A DNA stretch of 64,000 bases from Chondrus crispus (lineage: Eukaryota; Rhodophyta; Florideophyceae; Gigartinales; Gigartinaceae): contig NW_005179382.1 of the NCBI RefSeq assembly GCF_000350225.1, positions 310,001 to 374,000 on the forward strand. Reading direction: 5' to 3'. Positions 20,420 to 29,412 of the stretch are shown here, piece after piece. The position numbers and the translations under genes were made by a program. How positions within the stretch are numbered: the stretch's first letter is position 1; every line of letters begins with the position of its first letter. The notes below the pieces were generated by a model. The model was not told the origin of the DNA. It made no database searches and worked only from the letters and a program-made list of their open reading frames with translations.

Positions 20420-21215
20420 CCGAGACGGTCAGTCCAAGAAGAGGGGTAAGGCTTCCGAATTTTTAAAGTGAGATTCGGAACGTGCAGGAGCCCAAATAGG
20501 CCAGCCAACCCGCTTGGGATATACCTGTAAACCCTGTCGGGAGAACGGCGAAAGACCGACAAGACGGACAATTAGGGCCGAGAAAGACCCGTCCGGGATT
20601 GCAGGTCCCCACGGCCGGAGCCCTCAGGGAAAACCCAATCGAGACCACGTGGGAAGGTCTCCATGACGAGAGCAGACCCCCCTGGGAAAACTAATTGAGA
20701 CCCGGTCGGGACGGCGCCGAAGACTAGAGCCGCAGAAGGGGAAAGGATGCGAGCAAGCTGACGCAGCGGTCATCCCAAGGAGGGCGACAAGCTCCAAATT
20801 CCGCCTCCGAAGGTCGAGTCAGAGGCAAGCTGGTGGACGAGAGTGGGGCACGTTACGTGAAAAATCGACCAAAAATGGTAATGCCCAATGGGAACGCCCA
20901 AAAGGAAATTGATGGCGGTTCAAGGAGGCGGTTTGAGGCACGAAGATTTGAGGGAACGTCCAATGGGAGCTCCTTAATTTACAAGGACAAGCCTCGAAGA
21001 CGAGAAAACCAGGCACGTTTTACTGGCAAAAAGGCCGATTTTTAGTGCGAAGGAAAAACCCGATCGGGCAGTCCCTAGCCTAACGAAGGCGAAGTCCCGA
21101 CCCCACATGGATATCATGGACGCAGCGACGACGATTGCCGCTGGAAGAAACCCTGTACGGGAGAGCGTACGAAAGAAGACAACCGCAAGGGGGACGAAAG
21201 AAATGCGAAGGCAGT
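20420..21215. other. Noncoding block X of element B
   Basis: There is no credible gene between the pol stop and the end of the antisense ORF. It begins with a polypurine-like AAGAAGAGGGG (20436-20446) matching the 3' polypurine tract. The block recurs with high similarity in element A at about 26183-26990. It would be the 3' noncoding or regulatory region of B. Confidence 0.7.
20436..20446 (+). promoter_or_regulatory. Internal polypurine-like tract in element B
   Basis: GTCCAAGAAGAGGGG sits 16 nt after the pol stop and matches the sequence before the 3' LTR of element A (AGTCCAAGAAGAGGGG at 33333-33348). It might act as a second plus-strand priming site, or it may be a relic of a former element end. 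Confidence 0.55.
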
Positions 21216-23222
21216 TTATTTGGAGGTAGGAGTACCCGGACGAGGACGCTTACGAGAAGGGGCGCCAGCAGAATTGGAGGCTGAGGCCCTTTCGGCCCCG
21301 CTACCGGCAGAACGGTCAGGCTCGAGCCCGAACCGGACAAGGACGTCCGAAATAGCGCCGTCGGTGACGTCCCGAACGCGGGCCTGCAGAATCCCGCTAA
21401 GGGCAGACTGAACCTCATTCAGAGCCGAACGGGTACGCTCAAGGGTATGAGAGTCCCGTATGAGGGTCGCCGCTTGACGAAGGACGGCCGGAACCGTAGC
21501 AGCCGGTTCAGCCCCATAGGTCTGGGCATTCTCAAGATACTCTTGCCAAGCTTCCCTGAGGTCTTCATCCACAATGGGCGGTACGTCCACTTGGTCGAAC
21601 GTTTCCAGGACGAGTTCGGGCCTTGCGGCGACGAAGCTAGCCGTCGCAACGGCAGGCGGGCTGGAGGCAGGAACTTCAACGATGTCCTCCACAACCGCAG
21701 CGGCCGATTGGGCCGCTCCACCCCCGTCGTCGGGAGGCAGCACGGACCTCAGAGGAGCCACCGGTACCGGAGAGGGAACGTCGTCGTCGCCAGAATAGTC
21801 CGGTCCCCTTCCTTCGGGAGGCGCAGCGACGGACTCGCCCCCGTATAGGGACGCCGCGGCCGATACAGCCCCGCGACTACTCGGAGGAAAAATCGGAACG
21901 GCATCCGCGGCGACCTCAGGAGGATGAAAGCACTCCGGAACGAATCCTTTCCCTCGGGGGTAGTAATCAGCGACTTCCAATACCGGACAGGGGGAGCGAC
22001 GAGGCTCGGGAAGGACAACCCGAGTGGGATATGCCTTGCCGTCGTTATGCCCACCAGGATGACGCGGCATAGGCGCGAACCGGTCGGTCTCATAGTCGTA
22101 CCAAAGGAACCCCGGAGTCTTCGTCCAATCGGTTTCGGCGGCGTATCGCAAAAGCGTCTCCGTCTCCTGAGGGTCGAATTCCGTTCCTCGGACGATATTC
22201 TGTACGCCGAGCTCACGGACGTACGAAATAAGCCCGGTAGGCAGAGGCATCAGTCGACCCACAGGGGAAGCGATACCGCGGTCCTGGAAGAGACGCCAGT
22301 CACGGTTCTTGGCGTTCATCTGAATCCCGTAGCGGGCGGCGTGAAGGAAGGCCATGACGGAAGATACGGCCCACTCGACGGCGACGATCTGCCAAAGCCA
22401 TGCACGGAGGCAACTCTTCTGAAGGTCCAGACTACCGTGATACGCCAAAACGGCTGGCGTGGGCACGCAGAGCGACCGAGGGACGTCCCGATAGAAGGGG
22501 TGTGGTGGCACGCGGATGTAGTAGTTCTGCCGGAGTCGGGAAGGCATGTCGAAGAATTCCAAATTATGCCACCCATAGAAGAACCACTGCGTATTCCGAA
22601 TACGGGACTCGTCGGAACAGTTGTCGCCCCACCAGCGCCGATAGCGAAGCCAATATAACTGGTCATACGGGGGCTCGAAGGCAAGGAGCCCGAGCACGCT
22701 GTGACCCGCTGGGAGAAAACTCCCGCCAGGGGCGACGTCCTCAGGTCGCCGAAGATGTTGAAGACCGGAGAGTATGGTCTGCAGACGGATTTGATACTCC
22801 CTTTCGGGCCAACAACGCACATGGGATAGATCGGCCCGTCCATGCCTGCGCGTCCGGTCGTTCGGTGTCAGGGGTAGGTGGCCCCAGCGAGCTGTCCACG
22901 CTTCGTCCCTGCTTCGGCGATACCCGTTCGGGAGGCTGATTCCGTCTTGACACACTTCTTGAAACCGGAGAGCGTCAAAGTACCAATGGGACCAGCCCAC
23001 GTACTGTTCGACCGGGTACGGCACCACGGAAGGACGTTGGGAAGCCTCGGCGGGGGTGCCGCGTTGACGATGGTCGTACTCCTTTGCCGGGTTGACCCAG
23101 CGGGACGCCGACCCGGGCGCGAGAGGAGACATAGCTGGAGGCGTCGGAGGTACTCGAGAGGGTTCCGAGATGAAGGACGTGGGGTCGAGCGGCGGACTTG
23201 TAGGCAGTAGGGAGGCCGTCAT
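21216..23222 (-). CDS. Antisense ORF of element B (unknown protein)
   Basis: This is a 668-residue ORF on the strand opposite gag-pol, between pol and the 3' LTR, where envelope genes sit in some LTR elements. The open frame extends upstream to 23357, but the first ATG is 23220-23222; a TATAAATA box lies only 5 nt before it, so the Met codon at 23132 may be the real start. The middle (about residues 90-430) is Trp/Tyr-rich and looks globular, with HWYFDALRF, QWFFYGWHNLEFFDMP and FLWYDYETDRFAPMPR. The C-terminal half is Pro/Ala-rich, then helical, ending in the basic PSRKRPRPGTPTSK, a possible nuclear signal. I see no signal peptide or membrane span, so it is not an obvious envelope protein. 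It shares scattered motifs with the antisense ORF of element C. Function unknown. Confidence 0.65.
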   Translation of the reverse strand: MTASLLPTSPPLDPTSFISEPSRVPPTPPAMSPLAPGSASRWVNPAKEYDHRQRGTPAEASQRPSVVPYPVEQYVGWSHWYFDALRFQEVCQDGISLPNGYRRSRDEAWTARWGHLPLTPNDRTRRHGRADLSHVRCWPEREYQIRLQTILSGLQHLRRPEDVAPGGSFLPAGHSVLGLLAFEPPYDQLYWLRYRRWWGDNCSDESRIRNTQWFFYGWHNLEFFDMPSRLRQNYYIRVPPHPFYRDVPRSLCVPTPAVLAYHGSLDLQKSCLRAWLWQIVAVEWAVSSVMAFLHAARYGIQMNAKNRDWRLFQDRGIASPVGRLMPLPTGLISYVRELGVQNIVRGTEFDPQETETLLRYAAETDWTKTPGFLWYDYETDRFAPMPRHPGGHNDGKAYPTRVVLPEPRRSPCPVLEVADYYPRGKGFVPECFHPPEVAADAVPIFPPSSRGAVSAAASLYGGESVAAPPEGRGPDYSGDDDVPSPVPVAPLRSVLPPDDGGGAAQSAAAVVEDIVEVPASSPPAVATASFVAARPELVLETFDQVDVPPIVDEDLREAWQEYLENAQTYGAEPAATVPAVLRQAATLIRDSHTLERTRSALNEVQSALSGILQARVRDVTDGAISDVLVRFGLEPDRSAGSGAERASASNSAGAPSRKRPRPGTPTSK

Positions 23223-23810
23223 GTCTGTATTTATAGCCACCGTTCGCGGAATTCGTCCCGGCGGCGGAGGGGCGCCCCAGTGGGTTTCGCCCTGAATTAC
23301 GTCCGTGGAGGTACTGTGCGCATTTGTCGGCCTGAACGGCGTTGCTCCGTAGCCCACGCCCCTTCGGCGACGGGCCTGCCTCCTAATCCTTGCGTGGGAG
23401 GGAGTCGTCCGATGGCAGAGAATAACGCAACGGGCGGGAGAAGCGACACGACCACAGGACGGGCGGACGCGAGAGAGGTCACCTGCTCCCCTCTGTCACA
23501 CGGGAATGTGCCGGCCTCCCTCAAAGGACAGAAGCAGCGAGGACTCCCGAAAGGGCACGGAAGGCTTGACGGGAATAGACCGTGTGTCCGAGTTCGGAGG
23601 AGTACGGCAAGGTCGAATGCCGCCGTGCAGAGGCGTCGCGGAGGCGAACCGACGCCTAATCACGACCCGAAGGGAGTTCACACCGGGCCGGCTTGGGCCA
23701 GTTTCGCAATGGCCCCGTGGCGTCGGTAACGTCCGTACAACGGCCGCTTGAAGGAGGGTAACGGCCGCGGGCCACGAACGTAATGGCCGCCCCGAGGACG
23801 TGGTGCACTC
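23223..23810. other. Noncoding block Y of element B
   Basis: This block between the antisense ORF and the polypurine tract is repeated with high similarity in element A (about 25541-26182). The plus-strand ORF of about 149 codons inside it is also present in A, but it has no recognisable domain and is probably incidental. The block likely carries the antisense promoter and the 3' leader of B. Confidence 0.6.
23228..23235 (-). promoter_or_regulatory. TATA box for the antisense ORF of element B
   Basis: TATAAATA on the minus strand, just upstream of the antisense ORF. The same box and its surroundings are kept in element A (25600-25607), although there the adjacent ATG has become GCG. A TATA box this close implies that transcription starts inside the ORF as drawn and favours a start codon further downstream. 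Confidence 0.5.
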
Positions 23811-23824
23811 AAAGAAGAGGGTTG
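23811..23824 (+). promoter_or_regulatory. Polypurine tract of element B
   Basis: AAAGAAGAGGGTTG immediately precedes the 3' LTR. It would be the plus-strand primer for reverse transcription. Confidence 0.75.
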
Positions 23825-24588
23825 TGTGGGAGAACGGGTACCGACCGGTGTCGGTAAACGTAACGACCCAGAGGGAGATCCCGTAGGGGTGATCAGACGA
23901 TATTGGAAAGGCAGGGGGTAATTCAGCTTGTACACAGGGTGCACGTACCGCCACGGGTGACAGGTGGCCGCGGAATGGCCACGTGTACCGCCGTACGTCT
24001 AACGTCCCGATCGGGTACAGTAGACTAGTAGGTCCTACTGTAGGGGCGTAGAAATTAGTGTAATGGGAGTGTCAGCCGGGGGAGTCCCAGCTAGCACACG
24101 TGGTGCGCGCTCTGCCTGCGAGTACAGCTGGCAGGAGCCCAGCCACGTGTGCTGCTGTGCAGATTACTCCGCGGTGGAGTACAGTAGAGGTACTCCACTG
24201 TAGTGATCCAAAGTAGAAGTGGATCACTACTGTACTGCCCGGTCGCGGGAGGTCGACGTACTTAGGGGCCGAGGCCGTACGCTCCCAGAGTAAAAGGGGA
24301 CAGCGACCCCCTGGGCGAGAACTTAGGAAAAAGAGGCAGATCGTCCCGCACCGGTGATTCTTGAGGGCCGGAAGCACACGCTCCCCAGTTTGGTCGTTCC
24401 ACCGCCTGGTGGAAGCGTATGCTCATTGAGCCCTATCCTCTCCGGGGTCGCAATTCCACTCGTCCGTTTACCGGAGTCATAACCGCCGCCCTCAAAGAGA
24501 GGTTGGTGGTGTTGTAATTTTACCGCTGCCGTGGACACCCCCTCCGTGACGGGGTAAAAAACGAACCGGAAGGATCCATATTATTACA
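23825..24588 (+). repeat. 3' LTR of element B
   Basis: 764 bp, TGTGGGAG to TATTACA, with seven substitutions relative to the 5' copy by eye. It is followed by ACGGC, the right target duplication (24589-24593). Confidence 0.92.
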
Positions 24589-24593
24589 ACGGC

Positions 24594-25181
24594 GGCAAGG
24601 ATGTCGTTGGACCCGCAAGGAAAGAAGAAAAGCCGAGGCCGGACCACACTGTAGAGGTTTGTCTCATCCCTCGAGACAGGTCCTTGCCGAGACTAAATGA
24701 ACGAAAGCGGTCCACACCCGTCGGGCCGAGATCGGAACCACAGCCGCGAGGACGTCTTGACACACGGCACTCGAAGCCCCATACGGAACACACAGGCTCG
24801 ACCCTTTCAGGGGGTTGGAGACGAACCCCCAACTGGGAAAAATACGAGCCCACAAAGGGTACCCCTCGTGTGCCTCGAATTCGTCGCGGACGGCAACGCC
24901 CCCACGCCCCCTCGAATTTACAAGTGAGGGGGCGCCACCAAAAGTTGGTCCGTTATGGGCAGGGCTGCTTGACCGCACAGACCGAACTGCAAAGGGAACC
25001 TAGGAAAGGACAGTCCGAAAAGGTCCTTTTAATAGGGGGTATGCCCCGCCAACCGCAGTTCACTCCCAAGTTTCCGAGATCGGACAAGCCCAAAAAGGCG
25101 AACATACCACAACGGACGTTTAAGAAAACCCCGAAAAACAACAGGGCACGAGGCCGGACTCGGAATATTCTTAAGTCCTGA
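24594..25181 (+). CDS. gag: Element A Gag, C-terminal 195 residues
   Basis: This resumes gag of element A after the element B insertion: codon phase at 24594 equals that at 13256. The segment starts KDVVGPARKEEKPRPDH and is strongly basic and Pro-rich (Arg/Lys clusters), as expected of an RNA-binding nucleocapsid tail. It has no Cys finger and ends at a TGA at 25179-25181. No protease frame follows. Confidence 0.75.
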   Translation, partial: GKDVVGPARKEEKPRPDHTVEVCLIPRDRSLPRLNERKRSTPVGPRSEPQPRGRLDTRHSKPHTEHTGSTLSGGWRRTPNWEKYEPTKGTPRVPRIRRGRQRPHAPSNLQVRGRHQKLVRYGQGCLTAQTELQREPRKGQSEKVLLIGGMPRQPQFTPKFPRSDKPKKANIPQRTFKKTPKNNRARGRTRNILKS

Positions 25182-26182
25182 ACGAGTGAAACTTTCAAGG
25201 TCGACGGAGCGTTGGAGAAGCGACCGCACCTCTGTCGTTGGCGGTCAACTAATCTCGTACGCGTCGCGGTTTCCGAAACGTTACCTGCGAAAGGACAGAA
25301 GAAACCCGGAAGGGATTTTATTACAGTTCCCCCAGGGTATGTAGTCCTCCTGGTAGACTGTACCACCCGTCTCGGAAAAATACCGACGTCCTTTTAAAAA
25401 GGATAAGTGGTCGACCCCTGGTGGTGGACGGCAGTCAAGTGAGAATCTGTCAAAAGGGGGAGAAGAACCCCAAAGGGGCGAGCTCGTATAACTGACGATT
25501 TCCCGTACCGCCCGGGTCGGTCGTCCCAGGCGGGTTACGAGATGAAGGACGTGGGGTCGAGCGGCGGACTTGTAGGCGGTAGGGAGGCCGTCGCGTCTGT
25601 ATTTATAGCCACCGTTCGCGGAATTCGTCACGGCGGCGGAGGGGCACCCCAGTGGGTTTCGCCCTGAATTACGTCCGTGGAGGTACTGTGCGCATTTGTC
25701 GGCCTGAACGGCGTTGCTCCGTAGCCCACGCCCCTTCGGCGGCGGGCCTGCCTCCTAATCCTTGCGCGGGAGGGAGTCGTCCGATGGCGGAGAATAACGC
25801 AAGGGGCGGGAGAAGCGACACGACCACAGGACGGGCGGACGCGAGAGAGGCCACCTGCTCCCCTCTGTCACACGGGAATGTGTCGGCCTTCCTCAAGGGA
25901 CAGAAGCAGCGAGGACTCCCGAAAGGGCACGGAAGGCTTGACGGGAATAGACCGTGTGTCCGAGTTCGGAGGAGTACGGCAAGGTCGAATGCCGCCGTGC
26001 AGAGACGTCGCGGAGGCGAACCGACGCCTAATCACGACCCGAAGGGAGTTCACACAGGGCCGGCTTGGGCCAGTTTCGCAATGGCCCCGTGGCGTCGGTT
26101 ACGTCCGTACAACGGCCGCTTGAAGGACGCTAACGGCCGCGGGCCACGGACATAATGGCCGCCCCGAGGACGTGGCGCACTC
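25182..26182. other. Element A noncoding region with block Y
   Basis: No pol remnant is recognisable. From about 25541 to 26182 the sequence matches block Y of element B, including the TATAAATA box on the minus strand. It ends at a polypurine-like CAAAGAAGAGGGG (26182-26194), where it jumps directly into block X. Confidence 0.65.
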
Positions 26183-26990
26183 AAAGAAGAGGGGTAAGGC
26201 TTCCGAATTTTTAAAGTGAGATTCGGAACGTGCAGGAGCCCAAATAGGTCAGCCAACCCGCTTGGGATATACCTGTAAACCCTGTCGGGAGAACGGCGAA
26301 AGACCGACAAGACGGACAATTAGGGCCGAGAAAGACCCGTCCGGGCGGAGCCCCCAGGGAAAACTCAATCGAGACCACGTTGGGAAGGTCCCCATGACAA
26401 GAGAAGACCCCTCCGGGAAAACTAATTGAAACCCGGTCCGGACGGCGCCGAAGACTAGAGCCGCAGAAGGGGAAAGGATGCGAGCAAGCTGACGCAGCGG
26501 TCATCCCAAGGAGGGCGACAAGCTCCAAATTCCGCCTCCGAAGGTCGAGTCAGAGGCAAGCTGGTGGACGAGAGTGGGGCACGTTACGTGAAAAATCGAC
26601 CAAAAATGGTAATGCCCAATGGGAACGCCCAAAAGGAAATTGGTGGCGGTTCAAGGAGGCGGTTTGAGGCACGAAGATTTTAGGGAATGTCCAATGGGAG
26701 CTCCTTAATTTACAAGGACAAGCCTCGAAGACGAGAAAACTTGGCACGTTTTACTGGCAAAAAGGCCGATTTTTATGGCAAAGGAAAAACCGATCGGGCA
26801 GTCACTAGCCTAACGAAGGCGAAGTCCCAACCCCACATGGATATTAGTAACGCACGAACGACCCATTATGGACGCAGCGACGACGATTGCCGCTCGAAGA
26901 AACCCTGTACGGGAGAGCGCAGGCACCGAGAGTCGCCGAACAGTACGAACGAAGGCAACCCCGATGACGGACGAACCCCATTGCGGGAGA
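26183..26990. other. Element A copy of block X
   Basis: It matches 20436-21190 of element B (post-pol block X) with small indels; the segment from 26183 to about 26780 is the clearest. In B the order is X, antisense ORF, Y. In A it is Y, polypurine-like tract, X. No gene is supported. Confidence 0.65.
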
Positions 26991-27254
26991 CCATGAACAC
27001 GTCCCGCACCTTCGCGCCGCACTGCACTCCGTGCACAGCCCGCCGCTGCAGCCTCGCCGCCCGCGTCCGCGCCGCCGACTGTCGCGCTCGGAAGGCCCAA
27101 TTGGGAAAAATGCGCTCACCACCGCGCCTCCCCACGAAGGGTCTCCCTCAGCCTGTCTCGGCTGCACGCGCTGTATGCGCCCATGCGTACAGTATGCCGC
27201 AGTTGCGACACACCCGTCGCAAATTGCGGCGCGTGCTGCCGCCCGCACAGGGGG

Positions 27255-27510
27255 TACAAGGACCTATTCGGAAAATCTGGGAAAATTATAGGGCACGGGC
27301 GACACGTGGATGCTACTGCAGTGGCATCGTGCGCGAAGGGCTGGCAAAGACCGATTCGGAAAATCTGCGAAAATATTGCGCACGCGCGACACGTGGATGC
27401 TACTGCAGTGGCACCGTGCGCGAAAGGCTGGCAAAGACCGATTCGGAAAATCTGCGAGACTATTGCGCAAGCGCTACACGTGGATGCTACTCTCGTGGCA
27501 CTGCGCACGC
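27255..27510 (+). repeat. 87-bp tandem repeat in element A
   Basis: ACACGTGGATGCTACT recurs at 27302, 27389 and 27476, an exact 87-bp spacing. Flanking bases (gattcggaaaatctgcga, gctggcaaagacc) are conserved between units, giving about three units. The period is a multiple of three, so a plus-strand frame stays open across it (26687-27574). The last unit is cut by the Copia insertion at 27513. Confidence 0.85.
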
Positions 27511-27512
27511 AG
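27508..27512 (+). repeat. Target site duplication CGCAG of element D (left)
   Basis: CGCAG precedes TGTCGATC at 27513, and an identical CGCAG follows the LTR end at 33227-33231. Confidence 0.9.
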
Positions 27513-27918
27513 TGTCGATCAAAATGCGGTTTTTTCGCAAGTCTTCCGTCACAGGACAGAAGGTAGCTCGCTGAAGCCGTGCGCTGGTAGTTCAATACGT
27601 GAACAAGTTTATTTGATGGTTCTCGATGCTCTCCCTCTCTCCTATGTCTTTCCTATCTCCTCTTTTATGTCGCTCCGGGTTCTTTGTCTCCAACTTACTG
27701 CCGCGTCTGCTGACACAGACGGGGAGCACTGTAGAAACCACGATCTTTCGTCATTCTCAGTTTCCGTCCTTTCGCGCTCGCCCCATGTGGGTTACCTTGT
27801 CCGAATCAAGGTAACGAAAGGGCAGGGGATACAGTAGTCTAGTTGCAGATACAGAAGTGAATCTTAGAGCAAATCTTGTGCAACATTCCGGATCAATTGC
27901 ACCGGAATGATATCGACA
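27513..27918 (-). repeat. 3' LTR of element D
   Basis: The ends are TGTCGAT...ATCGACA, a 7-bp terminal inverted repeat. It differs from the partner at 32821-33226 by three substitutions by eye. The element is on the minus strand, so this copy is the 3' LTR. Confidence 0.92.
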
Positions 27919-27951
27919 CTCCCGGTTTTCTAAGGATGTCAAGTCGAGGTA

Positions 27952-29412
27952 CTAGGAGCGTTTCTCCAATTTTCCGTCTACACGGATCACCCATTGCAAG
28001 ACTTCTAGGTCCACTCTACCTTCATCAAGTAAACGATTCATGGCCAAACATGTTCCTCTCTTCGTCAAAGCGTCGGCGGGGTTGTCTTCGCTGCGAACCC
28101 AACCGATATCTGCTATTTCCTTATTACCGTATGCCTCTCTTGTGGCCTGAAGGTCTATCATTAAGCGTCGCTCCGTCGTTGAAGAGTTCTTACTTATTAC
28201 CTTGAACAAGCTATCTGAATCCGTATACAGTTGCAGTGGTATTCTTTTTGACATAATTTTCTGCATGTCATGCCTCAAGCTGAAGGCAAAATCAAACGCA
28301 TCGGCAAAGGCGTAGCATTCACCACCCATCACTGACCGAACAACTCTTTTCGATTTGTAGCTGCAGTAATGAATTATGTTGGCCCTTCCACTTGCGTCGC
28401 AAAGCAAAACAATGAAGCCCAGTTGAGAATGCAGCGATGGTGTATTTGCGAAGGAGGAATCGGTAAATACTTTCATGCATAATGATTCTTTGTCAAGTTT
28501 TTGCTGCAATAGTCCCTTACGTGGCGTTAACTGCACATGATTAATTGTTTTGTTTAGGTCTTTCACATCTTTTCGAGTCCATTTCCCTTCTGTGACTTGT
28601 GACGCCAAGTTGACTGATGCACAGATATCAGGTCTTGTGTTAGTCATCCACGCAAGTTTCTGGCGCATAGAGCGATACTGTGCAAATGTGCAATCCTTTG
28701 AGAGTTCGTGGAGACGTTTTGCATACTTCTCTTGATGCATGAGGTATCCAGTACAGGTCTTCTCCACTTGGATACCAGCAAAAGTAAAGGAGTCATACTG
28801 TCTAGCTTTGGACTCGAACTGTCGCTCTGTGATTCTTGATTTATCCGCAAAAAATCCTGTCCCTGCGCTAATAGTGTCATCTACATGCGTCCCAATCATT
28901 CCTTGTAGTTTCCCTCGCACAATCTTGAAGAAAAAGGACAAATCACCTGCCGTTGGAGTCATACCAAAGTCTTCATGCAAGTGTTTGAAAAAGGTTTCAT
29001 GCCAGTAGTCTCCACTTTCTGAGAGTCCATATAGCGGCTTCAGAAGTTTAAGGAGCTGATTGGAGTTAAGTTTGAACTCCTTAGAAGGTCTGATATATAT
29101 ATCGCGCATAAGTTTGCGAGCAGATTGCAAATATGCTTGCGATATATCCTGTGTCCAGAGTCTCATTCCGGAGATGGTTGCTATAGCGATGAGTGATCGA
29201 ATTGAGCTTTTTTGTAACGTCGTACTGTTGTGCACCAACAATTCTTTCTCAGCATCTGTGTGGCCTTGGACAACAAAACGTGCCTTACATGTCTCTTCGC
29301 CTGTGCCAACATTCTTAATGGAAAGTACAAATCTGCCTCCCATAATGTTGGGTCGCTGGTCACCCTTTTCTATGTCTTCGCGACAGACGATATCAAATGT
29401 TCCTCTCTCTTC
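27952..29412 (-). CDS. pol: Element D reverse transcriptase and RNase H
   Basis: Copia-type RT (RVT_2) and RNase H. The ATG-initiated part starts at about 29343, but the same frame reaches upstream to the canonical GTFDIV segment near 29410, where a one-base shift detaches it from the integrase ORF. Motifs include FVVQGHTD, MRLWTQDISQAYLQS, LKPLYGLSESGDYWH and the catalytic THVDDTISAG, a variant of the usual YVDD with His before VDD. RNase H shows VFTDSSFANTPSLHSQLGFIV and the GGECYAFADA helix, ending with EDNPADALTKRG. Confidence 0.88.
   Translation of the reverse strand, partial: EERGTFDIVCREDIEKGDQRPNIMGGRFVLSIKNVGTGEETCKARFVVQGHTDAEKELLVHNSTTLQKSSIRSLIAIATISGMRLWTQDISQAYLQSARKLMRDIYIRPSKEFKLNSNQLLKLLKPLYGLSESGDYWHETFFKHLHEDFGMTPTAGDLSFFFKIVRGKLQGMIGTHVDDTISAGTGFFADKSRITERQFESKARQYDSFTFAGIQVEKTCTGYLMHQEKYAKRLHELSKDCTFAQYRSMRQKLAWMTNTRPDICASVNLASQVTEGKWTRKDVKDLNKTINHVQLTPRKGLLQQKLDKESLCMKVFTDSSFANTPSLHSQLGFIVLLCDASGRANIIHYCSYKSKRVVRSVMGGECYAFADAFDFAFSLRHDMQKIMSKRIPLQLYTDSDSLFKVISKNSSTTERRLMIDLQATREAYGNKEIADIGWVRSEDNPADALTKRGTCLAMNRLLDEGRVDLEVLQWVIRVDGKLEKRS

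Larger units (their letters stand above)
13257..24588 (+). mobile_element. Element B: chromodomain Gypsy with antisense ORF
   Basis: This 11.3-kb LTR retrotransposon is inserted in the gag of element A. Both LTRs are 764 bp. The order is PBS, gag, pro, pol (RT-RNase H-integrase-chromodomain), an internal polypurine-like tract, noncoding block X, a long ORF on the opposite strand, block Y, polypurine tract and LTR. The chromodomain places it among chromoviruses. One TAA separates pro from pol in the same frame, and gag and pro overlap in the -1 phase. Low LTR divergence (seven substitutions by eye) points to a recent insertion. Confidence 0.93.

Noticed and set aside
22400..22939. Plus-strand ORF of about 180 codons inside the antisense gene of B
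   Set aside because: It overlaps the longer minus-strand ORF, has no motifs, and is not matched in element C.
21216..23222. Envelope protein for element B
   Set aside because: The position fits, but the strand is opposite and no signal peptide, transmembrane anchor or furin-like site is visible.
23280..23729. Plus-strand ORF in block Y, repeated in element A (25652-26155)
   Set aside because: Both copies are open, but that follows from their near identity. The product is low-complexity, Arg/Gly-rich and without a domain.
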